NCBI GenBank assembly: GCA_964516325.1
Contig: CAZFAP010000019.1
Span: 1 to 40,163, forward strand
Source: CAZFAP01 sp964516325
Lineage (GTDB): Bacteria > Auribacterota > JABMQX01
Length of the DNA stretch: 40,163 bases
Reading direction: 5' to 3'
Made by a program: the position numbers and the translations under genes. The notes below the pieces were generated by a model. That model was not told where the DNA came from. It was given only the letters and a program-made list of their open reading frames with translations, and searched no databases. This document shows, piece after piece, positions 1 to 8,470 of the stretch (position 1 is its first letter; the number at the start of each line of letters is the position of its first letter).

Positions 1-1407
1 GAGGAGCAATTTTACCTGCTGAAATCTGTGGAGGCGGAAATCCCGGGGCTTCTCGCTGAAGTCGAGGCTTCGCGGGATTACGTGGAGGGGACACTTGCGG
101 CACACGTCTTGGGGGGTCTGGGGGCCATCTCCCCGGAGGCGTACCGCACGTACAGGAAATGGGGATACCGGCAGGATGACGTCGTGGGAATCATGGGGCT
201 GGAGGCGACGTTCGAGCGCGACCTGCACGGGAAAGAAGGCTTGTTGAAAGTGCAGGTGGACCACCGAAACCGCCTCGACAAGGTGATTCAGGAGATCAAG
301 CCCAGAGCGGGCACGGGTCTTTATTTGACGCTCGATAGCCGCCTTCAGAGGTCCGCGGAGGATGCCCTCGCGGGCAGAAAAGGAGCCATCGTGGCGCTCG
401 ACCCGCGAAATGGGGAGGTCTTAGCCATGGCGAGCAGCCCTATCTTCGACCCGAACGCCTATTCCCTTCCGCGGAGCAAGGAGGATGTGGAGAGAATTAA
501 GGCCTGGGGGCAGGACCCCAACCGCCCGCTGTACAACAGGGCAATCAGCGCGGCGTATCCGCTGGGTTCGGCGTTCAAGGTCATCGTGGGATTGACTGGG
601 CTGGAGACGCAAAAAATATCAAGCAGCACGACTTTCCATTGCCCGGGCGCATTCTACCTCTTGGGGGTGCGAAGACCCTGGCAGTGCTACCACAACCACA
701 GCCACGGCTACGTTTCCCTCGAGGACGCCCTCAAAAAGTCGTGCAACGTCTATTTTTACAATCTCGGACGAATCGTGGGGGTGGACGGCATGTGCTCCAT
801 GGCGGCGAAGTTTCGTCTCGGAAAGAAGACGGCGATTTGCCTGCCAATGGAAACGGAGGGAATCAATCCCGACAAAGAATGGAGGGAATCTTCGGACCCG
901 CGAGCGGAGCCGTTCCGGGTCTGGTACGCCGGGAACACTATCAACTTATCCATAGGACAGGGGCCGATGGAGGCGACTCCGCTCCAGACGGCGTGCGCCT
1001 ATGCGGCGATAGCCAATGGGGGCAGATATTTCTATCCGAGGCTTGTGTCCAAGGTCGTCGGGGGAGACAAAGAGGGGGCTTTTCCGGTTCGTTCCGAACC
1101 GCTCGGTATCAAGGACAGCTCGCTTCGGGCAATCAAGGAGGGGCTGAAAACAGTCGCTCAGGAACAAGGGGGCACGGCGTACCGCGTGTTCCAGGACGTG
1201 CCGTTTCTGAAAGTCGCCGGGAAAACCGGGACCGCGCAATACGGGCCGCACAATGAGTACGCCTACGCCTGGTTCGCGGGCTATGCGCCATGCGACGATC
1301 CGCGGGTCGTGGTCGTCGTTCTCGTCGAGGAAGGAGACACCGGCGGAGAGACCGCGGCGCCGCTCGCCAAGCAGGTGCTCGTGGATTTCTTCAGCATGGG
1401 CGGTTAG
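1..1407 (+). CDS. mrdA: Penicillin-binding protein 2 (peptidoglycan transpeptidase), 5'-truncated by the window edge
   Basis: Class B PBP that cross-links peptidoglycan during cell elongation, anchored in the inner membrane with its catalytic domain in the periplasm. The frame is open from base 1, so the gene starts upstream; the GTG at 28 is internal. Counting from base 1, the transpeptidase motifs are SAFK (Ser190, nucleophile), SCN (near 247-249) and KTGTAQ (near 408-413). The non-catalytic dimerisation part just before the domain is also present, but the N-terminal membrane helix lies outside the window. The C-terminus is complete. No rodA follows; the next genes are convergent. Choice of PBP2 over PBP3/FtsI rests on the overall pattern around the motifs and is likely but not certain. 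Confidence 0.9.
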   Translation, partial: EEQFYLLKSVEAEIPGLLAEVEASRDYVEGTLAAHVLGGLGAISPEAYRTYRKWGYRQDDVVGIMGLEATFERDLHGKEGLLKVQVDHRNRLDKVIQEIKPRAGTGLYLTLDSRLQRSAEDALAGRKGAIVALDPRNGEVLAMASSPIFDPNAYSLPRSKEDVERIKAWGQDPNRPLYNRAISAAYPLGSAFKVIVGLTGLETQKISSSTTFHCPGAFYLLGVRRPWQCYHNHSHGYVSLEDALKKSCNVYFYNLGRIVGVDGMCSMAAKFRLGKKTAICLPMETEGINPDKEWRESSDPRAEPFRVWYAGNTINLSIGQGPMEATPLQTACAYAAIANGGRYFYPRLVSKVVGGDKEGAFPVRSEPLGIKDSSLRAIKEGLKTVAQEQGGTAYRVFQDVPFLKVAGKTGTAQYGPHNEYAYAWFAGYAPCDDPRVVVVVLVEEGDTGGETAAPLAKQVLVDFFSMGG

Positions 1408-1509
1408 CCCCCAATTTTGCGGCGGTATCTTCGCTTGAAGCAAGAAGAGCGCGGGGTCGAGAGCCCTATACAAGGCGCCCACCCAACCGTACATGGAATG
1501 AAGGGGCAG

Positions 1510-2547
1510 TCACGGCTTAGCCTCCATCACCAAATCAATCTCCGACAGGAGCCTTTTCGCCTCGCCATCGTTTGGGCGGAGCTTGACAGCAGTGAGAGTG
1601 TCTTTTCGGGCTTGTGCGAGCTTTCCGAGGGCGATGTAGGCTCTTGCGCGGCGAAGGTAGTTGGAGGCGTCGCCGGGGGCGAGGCGTATCGCTTCTGAGA
1701 AGTCTACGGCCATTCGACCGTAGTCCTTCTTCTTCTCGTAGGCAAGCCCCCTGGTGACATACGCATCCACGAAGAACGGCGAGATTCTCAGCGCGTCCGA
1801 TGAGTCGGCGATGGCCTCCTTGATGTTGCCGCGAGCGAGGTGGACTTCGGCACGCCCTTGAAGCGCTTCGGCGTTCCAGGGATAGAGCTCGACACTTTTC
1901 CAGTACGAAGCCAGGGCGTCGTCGAGCTTGCCTAATTCTGCCTGGCAGCGGCCGAGAGACTCGAACGCGTCGGAATTCTGAGAGTCGAGTCGTGTGACCG
2001 TCAGGAAATCGTCCACCGCCGCGGCATAATTCCCCGTCTCCTGGTGGCATTTTCCGCGGCGCATGTAAGCATCCGGCGGCGGAGAGGGCAGGGAAATGGC
2101 TTTCGTGTAATCGGCGATGGCGGGTGCATGCTTCTTCAGCGATTCGTGCACTGAAGCCCGACCGAGATAACCGGGCTGGTTTTTGGGATCAAGCTCGATG
2201 ACTCTTGAATAGTCTGCGAGGGCACCGTCGAGAAGCCCAATCTTTCTTTCCAGCTCGGCGCGACGGTGGTAGGCTGGGACGTAGCGGTCATCTACCCGGA
2301 CAGCGTGCGAATAATCGCGCAGCGCATCCGTAAGGCGGTTCATGCTCTCGAAGACCTGGGCGCGCTTGACAAACGCTTCCGCGTGGCGGGGGTTGCGGGC
2401 GATGACCTTTTCGATCTGCTCGAGCTTCTCGTCGTCGGTCTTTGAAGGGTCCTCCACGTCTGGCAAGTTTTGCGTTGCCGCCCGCTGCGCGAGCCACACG
2501 GCTGCAAAGAGAAAGAAGAATATCTGACGAGAGACTCGGAACCTCAC
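1510..2547 (-). CDS. Exported tetratricopeptide-repeat protein
   Basis: A 345-residue protein made almost entirely of tandem 34-residue TPR units (about eight), with the usual small/aromatic pattern such as AxAY and P at the unit ends. TPRs are protein-interaction scaffolds; no catalytic domain is visible. Residues 1 to about 25 are a basic stretch followed by a Phe-rich hydrophobic run ending near AAT, which reads as a signal peptide. The start is GTG at 2545-2547, supported by GGAGG seven bases upstream. It lies 69 bp downstream of deoC on the same strand, so the two are probably cotranscribed, although no functional link is evident. The partner is unknown. Confidence 0.8.
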   Translation of the reverse strand: MRFRVSRQIFFFLFAAVWLAQRAATQNLPDVEDPSKTDDEKLEQIEKVIARNPRHAEAFVKRAQVFESMNRLTDALRDYSHAVRVDDRYVPAYHRRAELERKIGLLDGALADYSRVIELDPKNQPGYLGRASVHESLKKHAPAIADYTKAISLPSPPPDAYMRRGKCHQETGNYAAAVDDFLTVTRLDSQNSDAFESLGRCQAELGKLDDALASYWKSVELYPWNAEALQGRAEVHLARGNIKEAIADSSDALRISPFFVDAYVTRGLAYEKKKDYGRMAVDFSEAIRLAPGDASNYLRRARAYIALGKLAQARKDTLTAVKLRPNDGEAKRLLSEIDLVMEAKP

Positions 2548-2616
2548 CTCGCTTCCTCCGGTCCGAAAGCCGAGTGGGATACATTCAGGGCTGAGAAGTC
2601 TTCAGCAGCCTGGCGG

Positions 2617-3315
2617 TCAAGGCTTATCTCGCTGGTCGGCAGTTCTGGTCTTCAGCTCCTCGAGAATCTTCTCCGTGGCCGTGGCGCCGATGCGGGTGCA
2701 TCCTAACTCGCGCATGCGCAGAAGCCTGTCCAGAGACCGGATTCCTCCGGCTGCCTTAATCTGGACGGAGGGCGCGGAATGCTTTCGCATGAGCCGCACA
2801 TCCTCGTCGGTGGCGCCCGCCGTGCCGAATCCCGTTGATGTTTTCACGAAGTCAACCCCAAGGTCGGAGCAAATCAGGCAGAGGTTGATTTTGTGGCGGT
2901 CCTCGAGGTAGCAGTTCTCGAAGATGACCTTCAGGATTGCACCGTGCCGCAAGGCGACCTCCTGCACCGCCTTGATGTCAGCCTTGACGTACTCCCACTC
3001 CTCGCTGAGAACTTTGCCGATATTGACGACCATGTCAAGCTCGACCGCTCCGTTGCTGCATGCGTCTAACGCCTCCTGTCGCTTGGCTTCGGTCGTGTGC
3101 CCACCGTGAGGGAAGCCGATTGTTGTGCCGACGCGGACAGTGCTTCCTTTGAGAAGCGCCTTTGCCTGGCTCACAAAAGAGGGCTTGACGCAGACGCTCG
3201 CGACACGAAGTCGTCGAGCGAGAAGGCATCCTTCCTCGATCTGCTTGTCCGTCAGCGTCGGGTGCAGCAGGGAATGGTCAATCATCCCGGCGATTTCTTC
3301 ATACCGTATTTGCAT
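2617..3315 (-). CDS. deoC: Deoxyribose-phosphate aldolase
   Basis: Cytosolic class I aldolase that splits 2-deoxyribose 5-phosphate into glyceraldehyde 3-phosphate and acetaldehyde in deoxynucleoside catabolism. The 232-residue protein carries the Schiff-base lysine in FVKTSTGF (Lys158), the second active-site lysine in IKAAGGIR (Lys187) and the acidic residue in ELDMVVN (Asp94), matching the family pattern. The open frame extends 43 codons further upstream, but ATG at 3313-3315 has GGGAGG about eight bases before it and gives the usual family length, so I chose it. Other nucleoside catabolic genes (deoA, deoB, deoD) are not next to it. Confidence 0.93.
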   Translation of the reverse strand: MQIRYEEIAGMIDHSLLHPTLTDKQIEEGCLLARRLRVASVCVKPSFVSQAKALLKGSTVRVGTTIGFPHGGHTTEAKRQEALDACSNGAVELDMVVNIGKVLSEEWEYVKADIKAVQEVALRHGAILKVIFENCYLEDRHKINLCLICSDLGVDFVKTSTGFGTAGATDEDVRLMRKHSAPSVQIKAAGGIRSLDRLLRMRELGCTRIGATATEKILEELKTRTADQRDKP

Positions 3316-3913
3316 ACTACGCGCCTCCCGGATTGCGCTTTGAGCCAGGAATGCTATTTCAAATCTGCGCCAACCGATCCAGGCTGTGAACGGGCACAGG
3401 AGAGTCTGCACGACACGCCCGGAAATGTCAAGGGAGGCAGGCACGGCATTGGGGCGGTGCGGCTCTCTTTTGGCGCCAGAGAGGAAAGGTAATGCCCCGC
3501 CCCCAGAGGCACGGCTGTGTCAGTGACGTGTCGTCCCCGGAACAGATGCGTGGGCAGGATGCCCACGCGACAGCCGGCAGAATGCCAGCGTTACAACAAC
3601 TCTGTTCCCCTCGTCGCGTTCCGCGACGCGCTTCGGTTGAACATGACACGACGATGCGATAGGGGCCGCCACCCGCGGCACACGAACCGATTCATCCGGT
3701 CCATCCTCGTGATCGTGCTCTCGTGTCTGAACAGCTCCCGTCCCACGCGGGCCGCACGGGACCGAAGGACGGGCGCGCCCGCTGCGCTGCATGTGGCTAC
3801 CGTTTGGCGCTGTTGAAATCGGCATGGGAATCCATTACTATGGTTTTGGGACTGGTGCGCCGGGGAGAATCAACACCCGGCAAAAGGTAGAGAGGGCTAT
3901 CCACTTCTCGGTC
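3316..3913. other. Intergenic stretch between divergent deoC and the kinase gene
   Basis: About 600 bp without a convincing gene; short frames here lack ribosome sites and family features. It holds a cluster of three short hairpins (3548-3628) listed separately. The rest (3630-3800) is GC-rich with no clear promoter for either flanking gene. Confidence 0.5.
3548..3628. repeat. Cluster of three short-loop palindromic hairpins
   Basis: Three successive inverted repeats: 3548-3568 (9-bp stem GCGTGGGCA, loop GGA), 3573-3589 (7-bp stem GCCGGCA with one G-T pair, loop GAA) and 3612-3628 (7-bp perfect stem CGTCGCG, loop TTC). All have three-base loops. This layout resembles the extragenic palindromic repeats that are abundant in uncultured Planctomycetes-like and related genomes. 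A similar cluster with different stem sequences lies at 15521-15641. Not a plausible terminator because no T-tract follows on either strand. Confidence 0.65.
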
Positions 3914-5116
3914 ATGAAAGCATTCTGGGATAAGGTCGCCAACAGGCTCAACAGAATTGACTCTCCCCGGGTTCAGGGCTACTTTGAGGACCTGTGCCGG
4001 GAGACGGCGTTATTATGGTCCATTTTTCAGTCCGTTTCCGACGGGATTCTCGTCGTGGATGAGGAAGGACGAATCCTGTTCCTGAACGATGCCGCGAGAG
4101 AGATGCTCGGCATCGGTCGGAAGAACCCAATCTCCAAGCCGCTGCTAAGCCACACGCCGGACCCGCGGCTCTTCGATGTACTCGAGAAGGGGTTGCGAGA
4201 TAGGGAAGTCGTCATTGACGAGGAAGTGGAATCCCGCCACCCGAAGCACATGATCCTGAAAGTGAATGTCGTCCCGCACAGAATTGATAGGGGGCGGCCG
4301 GTGGGAGCGGTTGTAATCCTCCGCGATGTTACCGCAGAAAAACATCGGCAGGCGGAATCTTTTCAGTCGGAGAAGCTGGAGGCTCTGGTTACGCTCGCGG
4401 CGGGAGTCGCCCATGAGATCGGAAACCCGCTGAACTCGCTCGGCATCCACCTGCAGTTGATGGAGCGGGAGGTCCGGCGGCTGCCGAAGAAGAGCCGGGA
4501 GAAACTGATGGACACTCTGAAGGTCGCCAAGAGCGAGGTCAAGCGGCTGGATGAGATTGTTCGGCGATTCCTGGGCGCCATTCGCCCCACGCAGCTCAAC
4601 TACAAGGAAGTCAACATCAACAACGTCGTCGAGAGCGTGCTCGATTTCATGTACTTCGAGATTTCGGGGCAAGGGGTCGCCATTGAAAAACATTACGATC
4701 CCAAAGTTCCGCTGGCGATGATGGACGAGGCTCAGATTAAGCAGGCGTTCTTCAATATCATCAAAAATGCGATTCAGGCGATGCCGAAAGGGGGAGTGCT
4801 TCGCGTATCCACCGGGGTACGGGACTCCCATGTGGAGGTGAACTTCTCCGACAATGGCGTCGGCATCCCGAAGGACAAATTGAACAAGGTTTTCGAGCCG
4901 TTCTACACGACGAAACAAGACGGGTCGGGTCTGGGGCTGATGATGGTCTATAAGACTATCAAGAACCACGATGGGTCCGTCAAACTTACGAGCGAGGAGG
5001 GTCAAGGGACCACGGTCTCCGTCTCCCTTCCGATTCACGGGAAAGAGACCCGGTTGCTGGAGGATTCTTCCGGAGCGCGCCATGAGGGAAACCAGAGGCA
5101 AAATCCTCGTCGTTGA
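3914..5116 (+). CDS. PAS-domain sensor histidine kinase, NtrB/AtoS-like
   Basis: Cytoplasmic two-component kinase of 400 residues with no membrane segment. Order: PAS sensor (about 35-140), HisKA with phospho-accepting His167 in AHEIGNPLNSL, then an HATPase domain with the N box (NIIKNAIQAM, 281-290), G1 DNGVG (313-317), F box FEPFYTT (328-333) and G2 GSGLGL (337-342). The HEIGNPLN form is typical of kinases paired with sigma-54 activators, and the next gene, overlapping by 35 bp, is exactly such a regulator. The start is uncertain: ATG at 3914 gives the sensible N-terminus but its ribosome site is weak and distant; in-frame starts exist at 3791 and 3824. The PAS ligand cannot be inferred. 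Confidence 0.85.
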   Translation: MKAFWDKVANRLNRIDSPRVQGYFEDLCRETALLWSIFQSVSDGILVVDEEGRILFLNDAAREMLGIGRKNPISKPLLSHTPDPRLFDVLEKGLRDREVVIDEEVESRHPKHMILKVNVVPHRIDRGRPVGAVVILRDVTAEKHRQAESFQSEKLEALVTLAAGVAHEIGNPLNSLGIHLQLMEREVRRLPKKSREKLMDTLKVAKSEVKRLDEIVRRFLGAIRPTQLNYKEVNINNVVESVLDFMYFEISGQGVAIEKHYDPKVPLAMMDEAQIKQAFFNIIKNAIQAMPKGGVLRVSTGVRDSHVEVNFSDNGVGIPKDKLNKVFEPFYTTKQDGSGLGLMMVYKTIKNHDGSVKLTSEEGQGTTVSVSLPIHGKETRLLEDSSGARHEGNQRQNPRR

Positions 5117-6509
5117 CGACGAGAAAAACACGAGAGACGGCATCCGCCGCGGCCTGGAGCCGCTGGGCTACGAAGTGGGCTTGGCGGCAAGCGCGTCCGA
5201 AGCGATCGAGGCGCTCAGGTCGGGCGATGTGGACCTCATGCTGACCGACCTCCGCATGCCGGGGATGGATGGTCTCGAGTTGATCAAGCTTGCGCAAAAG
5301 ATCAGTCCCGAAACGCAGATTATCATGCTCACCGCTTACGGCACAGTCGAGACGGCGGTGGAGGCGATGAAGCAGGGGGCCTACGACTATCTGACCAAGC
5401 CGGTGAATTTGGACGAGCTGGAGAGTCGCGTCAGCCATGCGCTGGGAAGCACCCGCCTCCGCGCCGAGAACGTCATGCTCAGGGAGCGACTTCAGGAGAA
5501 GTACGGATTCGAGAGCATCCTCGGGAATTCGGCTCCCATGAAGCGGGTCTTCGAGACCGTTCGGCAGGTGGCGCCAACGAAGGTGACCGTTCATATTGCT
5601 GGGGAAAGCGGAACAGGAAAAGAATTGATTGCGAACGCGATCCACAACGTTAGCCCGAGAAAGGACAAGCCCTTCATCGCCGTTCATTGCGCAGCTCTCT
5701 CCAGGTCTCTCCTCGAAAGCGAACTCTTCGGGCACGAGAAAGGAGCATTCACAGGAGCGATTGCGAGCAAACCGGGGCGGTTTGAGAGAGCCGATGGCGG
5801 GACTCTTTTTCTCGACGAGGTGAGCGAGATTGACCCGGACATCCAGGTGAAGCTCCTGAGGTTCCTGGAAGAATGGGAATTTGAGCGGGTGGGGGGCATC
5901 AAAACGATTAAGGTGGACGTGCGACTGGTCACTGCGACCAACAGCGACCTTGGGAGGCTGGTCGAGGAAGGGCGTTTCCGCGAGGACCTCTACTATCGCC
6001 TCAACGTCGTGGCGATCAAGGTTCCCGCGCTGAGAGAGAGGAAGGAGGATATCCCAATTCTCGTCAGAGCCTTCCTGGCGGAGTTTTCGGCGGAGAACAA
6101 CAAGAACGTTGCTTCCATATCGCCGGAGGCGCTGGACGCCCTTGTGGCTCACGACTGGCCGGGGAACGTCCGCGAACTGAGGAACGTTATCGAGAGTCTC
6201 GTCGTGCTCTCACCGGGAGGGACCATCGAGATGTCGCAACTTCCGCCGAACATCCGGCGACCGCCAAAGGAGAAGGAGGTTGTAACTTCTTTGCAGGAGA
6301 TTGCGGACACGGGCGGCCCGAAAATCCTTCTTCCCGCGGGGACGTCTCTCCAGGACGCGGAAAAACTCTTGATACAGGAGAGTCTTCGCAATAACGATAA
6401 CAACATTTCCAGGACAGCTCGTATCTTGAACATCAGCAGAAGGACTCTCCACCGCAAGCTGAATGAGTATAATATTAACGCGGGCCAGCGGGAACCGCCT
6501 CCAGGCTAG
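5082..6509 (+). CDS. Sigma-54-dependent response regulator, NtrC/AtoC-like
   Basis: A 475-residue transcription activator: receiver domain (1-120) with acidic pocket Asp12/Asp13, phospho-acceptor Asp56 in LTDLRMP and Lys106; AAA+ domain (about 145-380) with Walker A GESGTGK (174-180), the sigma-54 contact loop GAFTGA (221-226) and Walker B TLFLDE (241-246); and a C-terminal Fis-type helix-turn-helix (last 45 residues, SRTARILNISRRTLHRKL). The open frame begins earlier, but ATG at 5082 gives a normal receiver start. It overlaps the kinase gene, so the pair is translationally coupled. The hsp20 gene and both PEP-CTERM genes in this window have sigma-54 promoters; whether this protein activates them is unknown. 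Confidence 0.93.
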   Translation: MRETRGKILVVDDEKNTRDGIRRGLEPLGYEVGLAASASEAIEALRSGDVDLMLTDLRMPGMDGLELIKLAQKISPETQIIMLTAYGTVETAVEAMKQGAYDYLTKPVNLDELESRVSHALGSTRLRAENVMLRERLQEKYGFESILGNSAPMKRVFETVRQVAPTKVTVHIAGESGTGKELIANAIHNVSPRKDKPFIAVHCAALSRSLLESELFGHEKGAFTGAIASKPGRFERADGGTLFLDEVSEIDPDIQVKLLRFLEEWEFERVGGIKTIKVDVRLVTATNSDLGRLVEEGRFREDLYYRLNVVAIKVPALRERKEDIPILVRAFLAEFSAENNKNVASISPEALDALVAHDWPGNVRELRNVIESLVVLSPGGTIEMSQLPPNIRRPPKEKEVVTSLQEIADTGGPKILLPAGTSLQDAEKLLIQESLRNNDNNISRTARILNISRRTLHRKLNEYNINAGQREPPPG

Positions 6510-6592
6510 ATCTCGCTGCGGCGCACGCCGCGGAAAAGAACTCGGCACATCGGAGTTCCAAGGGACAATCAAGATCGAAGGAGGTGTCAGGA

Positions 6593-7150
6593 TTGATTGC
6601 GGTAACTTCCATAAGGAATGGCATGATTATCAAAATGGACGACGAGATGTACGTCGTAAACGATTTTCTCCACGTCACCCCCGGAAACTGGCGAGGATAC
6701 GTTCAGGCGACTTTGAGGAGTTTGCGAACCGGGAAAATCACCAAGCGACGATTTCGGTCCACGGATACTGTGGAGGACATCGCATTTGAGCCGAAGAAGC
6801 TCCATTACCTCTACCGGGACGGCGACCATTTCTACTTTATGGACATGGAGGACTACAACACGCTGCCCGTTTCTGCGGAAATCGTCGGGGGTAACCAGCG
6901 ATACCTGACCGAGGGGCTTGAACTGGAGGCGGAGTTTCACGAGGGGAAAATCATAGCGATCGAGTTGCCAAACCAGGTGACGTTGAAGGTCGCGGAAGCG
7001 CCGCCCGGGGTGAAGGGCGATTCGGCGAGCAGCAACACCAAGCCCGCCACGTTAGAGACCGGGCTGGTTGTGCAGGTTCCGCTTTTCGTCAAGGTGGGGG
7101 ACCTCGTCCAGATTGACACCCGCTCAGGCGAATACCTCGGCCGAGCGTAA
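6593..7150 (+). CDS. efp: Elongation factor P
   Basis: Translation factor that binds between the ribosomal P and E sites and relieves stalling at consecutive prolines. The 185-residue protein has the KOW-like N domain and two OB domains of the family, with the C-terminal signature QIDTRSGEYLGRA. I choose TTG at 6593 as start: AAGGAGG ends eight bases before it, whereas a GTG at 6584 would overlap that ribosome site; the TTG start also aligns the N-terminus (MIAVTSIRNG) with the family. At the loop tip, where E. coli EF-P has modified Lys34 after Pro-Gly, this protein has Asn32 (TPGNWRG), so it cannot be lysylated by EpmA there. No epmA, epmB or earP is nearby. Confidence 0.93.
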   Translation: MIAVTSIRNGMIIKMDDEMYVVNDFLHVTPGNWRGYVQATLRSLRTGKITKRRFRSTDTVEDIAFEPKKLHYLYRDGDHFYFMDMEDYNTLPVSAEIVGGNQRYLTEGLELEAEFHEGKIIAIELPNQVTLKVAEAPPGVKGDSASSNTKPATLETGLVVQVPLFVKVGDLVQIDTRSGEYLGRA

Positions 7151-7551
7151 GAGCAAGCACCGAACGCTCGCGTCCGGCAGCAGCGGGGGACTTTTTCATT
7201 CTAATCCCTTGGTGCGGTCTCGCGCCGGAAGGTATCACGAAGAGAAGGCCATACTCAGACCACACCAAGAGGGGATCTGTCGCAAAGTCGCGCCACCGGC
7301 GCCGGGGGCACCGTGCGGGGAATCGCTGTCAGACAGAACAACAGGCTGGGCTGACGGTGGCAAGCGGGCGACAGAAGGCCGCCAGGGTTCAATTTTCCTT
7401 TGCGTGCTTGGCGTCTTGGCGAGAGAAAGCAGAATTCGAACAAGTGAATGGACAGCGACCGTGAGCGCTGCGGACAGCGCAGCACCAACGCCCGTCATCC
7501 TAACCGTTAGGCGCCACGGTGACAATGCGGGTTCGGAATGAGGAGAGAACG
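7151..7551. other. Intergenic region, 400 bp
   Basis: No supported gene. Open frames here overlap on both strands without ribosome sites. A short tract near 7388-7426 on the minus strand resembles a degenerate caagacgccaag/acgcaaag motif that occurs as intergenic repeat debris in many environmental genomes. A weak hairpin before TTTTT near 7170-7196 might end efp transcription, but its stem is only four pairs. Confidence 0.35.
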
Positions 7552-7965
7552 ATGTCGAAGCCTGTCAGTGTTCGGTGGGGATGGCTCAAGTTTATGTATC
7601 TCTACACAGTCGTGGGTGCGGGCGGGTTCGGGCTCGGAATCCTCATCATGCCGGAGACGATGAAGCGCGTCTTCCAGTGGCCCGCGCAAGAACCCATCGC
7701 TCTGGGCGTAATGGGGAGCGTTTATACTGCGTTCGCATTCCTGTCGCTTTTCGGATTGCGGGCGCCACTCCGGTTTGCGCCCGTCCTGCTCCTCCAGCTT
7801 TGCTACAAGGCAGTGTGGTTCGCCGGGGTCGTCGTTCCGTTGATAGTCTCAGGACGTTTTCCGGACTATGCTCTTCTGACTGCCGTGATATTCGCAACGT
7901 ACATTGTCGGGGACCTGATCGCGATACCATTCCGATGCGTTTTCGGAAGAGAGACAGCCAAGTAG
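7552..7965 (+). CDS. Small integral membrane protein, function unknown
   Basis: A 137-residue protein with four predicted transmembrane helices: about residues 12-32, 46-68, 73-95 and 107-127. No motif that I recognise, no charged catalytic residues in the helices; the C-terminus is short and basic. ATG at 7552 is preceded by GAGGAGAG at good spacing; an in-frame ATG eleven codons earlier lacks one. It is followed after 172 bp by another small membrane protein on the same strand. Function cannot be assigned from sequence. Confidence 0.7.
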   Translation: MSKPVSVRWGWLKFMYLYTVVGAGGFGLGILIMPETMKRVFQWPAQEPIALGVMGSVYTAFAFLSLFGLRAPLRFAPVLLLQLCYKAVWFAGVVVPLIVSGRFPDYALLTAVIFATYIVGDLIAIPFRCVFGRETAK

Positions 7966-8137
7966 AAGCGAGCGTCGCCGTTCCGTCTCGCCCGGCATCG
8001 GTCGAGGCGCAGCGCTGAGGCCGGTGCGAGGACCCTTTCGGGCGCCGAACAAGTCGCTGGAGGAGATTCATGCACCCGCGGCGGGTTTCTGAACGCCGCA
8101 GTTCCAGCGTTCTCACATCTGAGGAGAGGGCACGAAA

Positions 8138-8356
8138 ATGAAGATCGCAGGCATCATCCTACTCTTGCTCGGCCTCTGGTGGGCCTACACGTGGCGGCAT
8201 GATCCTGCCGAAGGCAATCTTATGCGACCGGCCGGATTCCTCGTCGCGGCATTGGGGTTCTTCCTGTTTTTCGAGGGCTTGAAACGGGAGATCATTGGGG
8301 CCATACGGAAGGACGAACCCAGGCTTCCCGCAGAAGTGACCAAGGGCGGGCAATGA
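8138..8356 (+). CDS. 72-residue membrane protein, function unknown
   Basis: Two hydrophobic segments (about 3-16 and 30-46) separated by a short polar loop, then a basic/acidic cytosolic tail (KREIIGAIRKDEPR). ATG is preceded by TGAGGAGAG, a strong ribosome site, which is the main reason to accept such a short frame. It lies between another small membrane gene and the convergent end of the ABC permease gene. No family recognised. Confidence 0.6.
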   Translation: MKIAGIILLLLGLWWAYTWRHDPAEGNLMRPAGFLVAALGFFLFFEGLKREIIGAIRKDEPRLPAEVTKGGQ

Positions 8357-8470
8357 GTAGCTCCCGACGCATGGACGCAGGCCACGTCGCTGCTGCGCCG
8401 AACCTTGCCCCTGATGTTAAACCATCGTTAACGTGCCTTTTGGGCCGCTTGGCGCTACGATGGGTGAACT

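Noticed and set aside
4145..6152. Long antisense open frames (332 and 388 residues) opposite the kinase and regulator genes
   Set aside because: They mirror intact, well-recognised genes, lack ribosome sites and have no family features. They arise from GC-rich codon bias.
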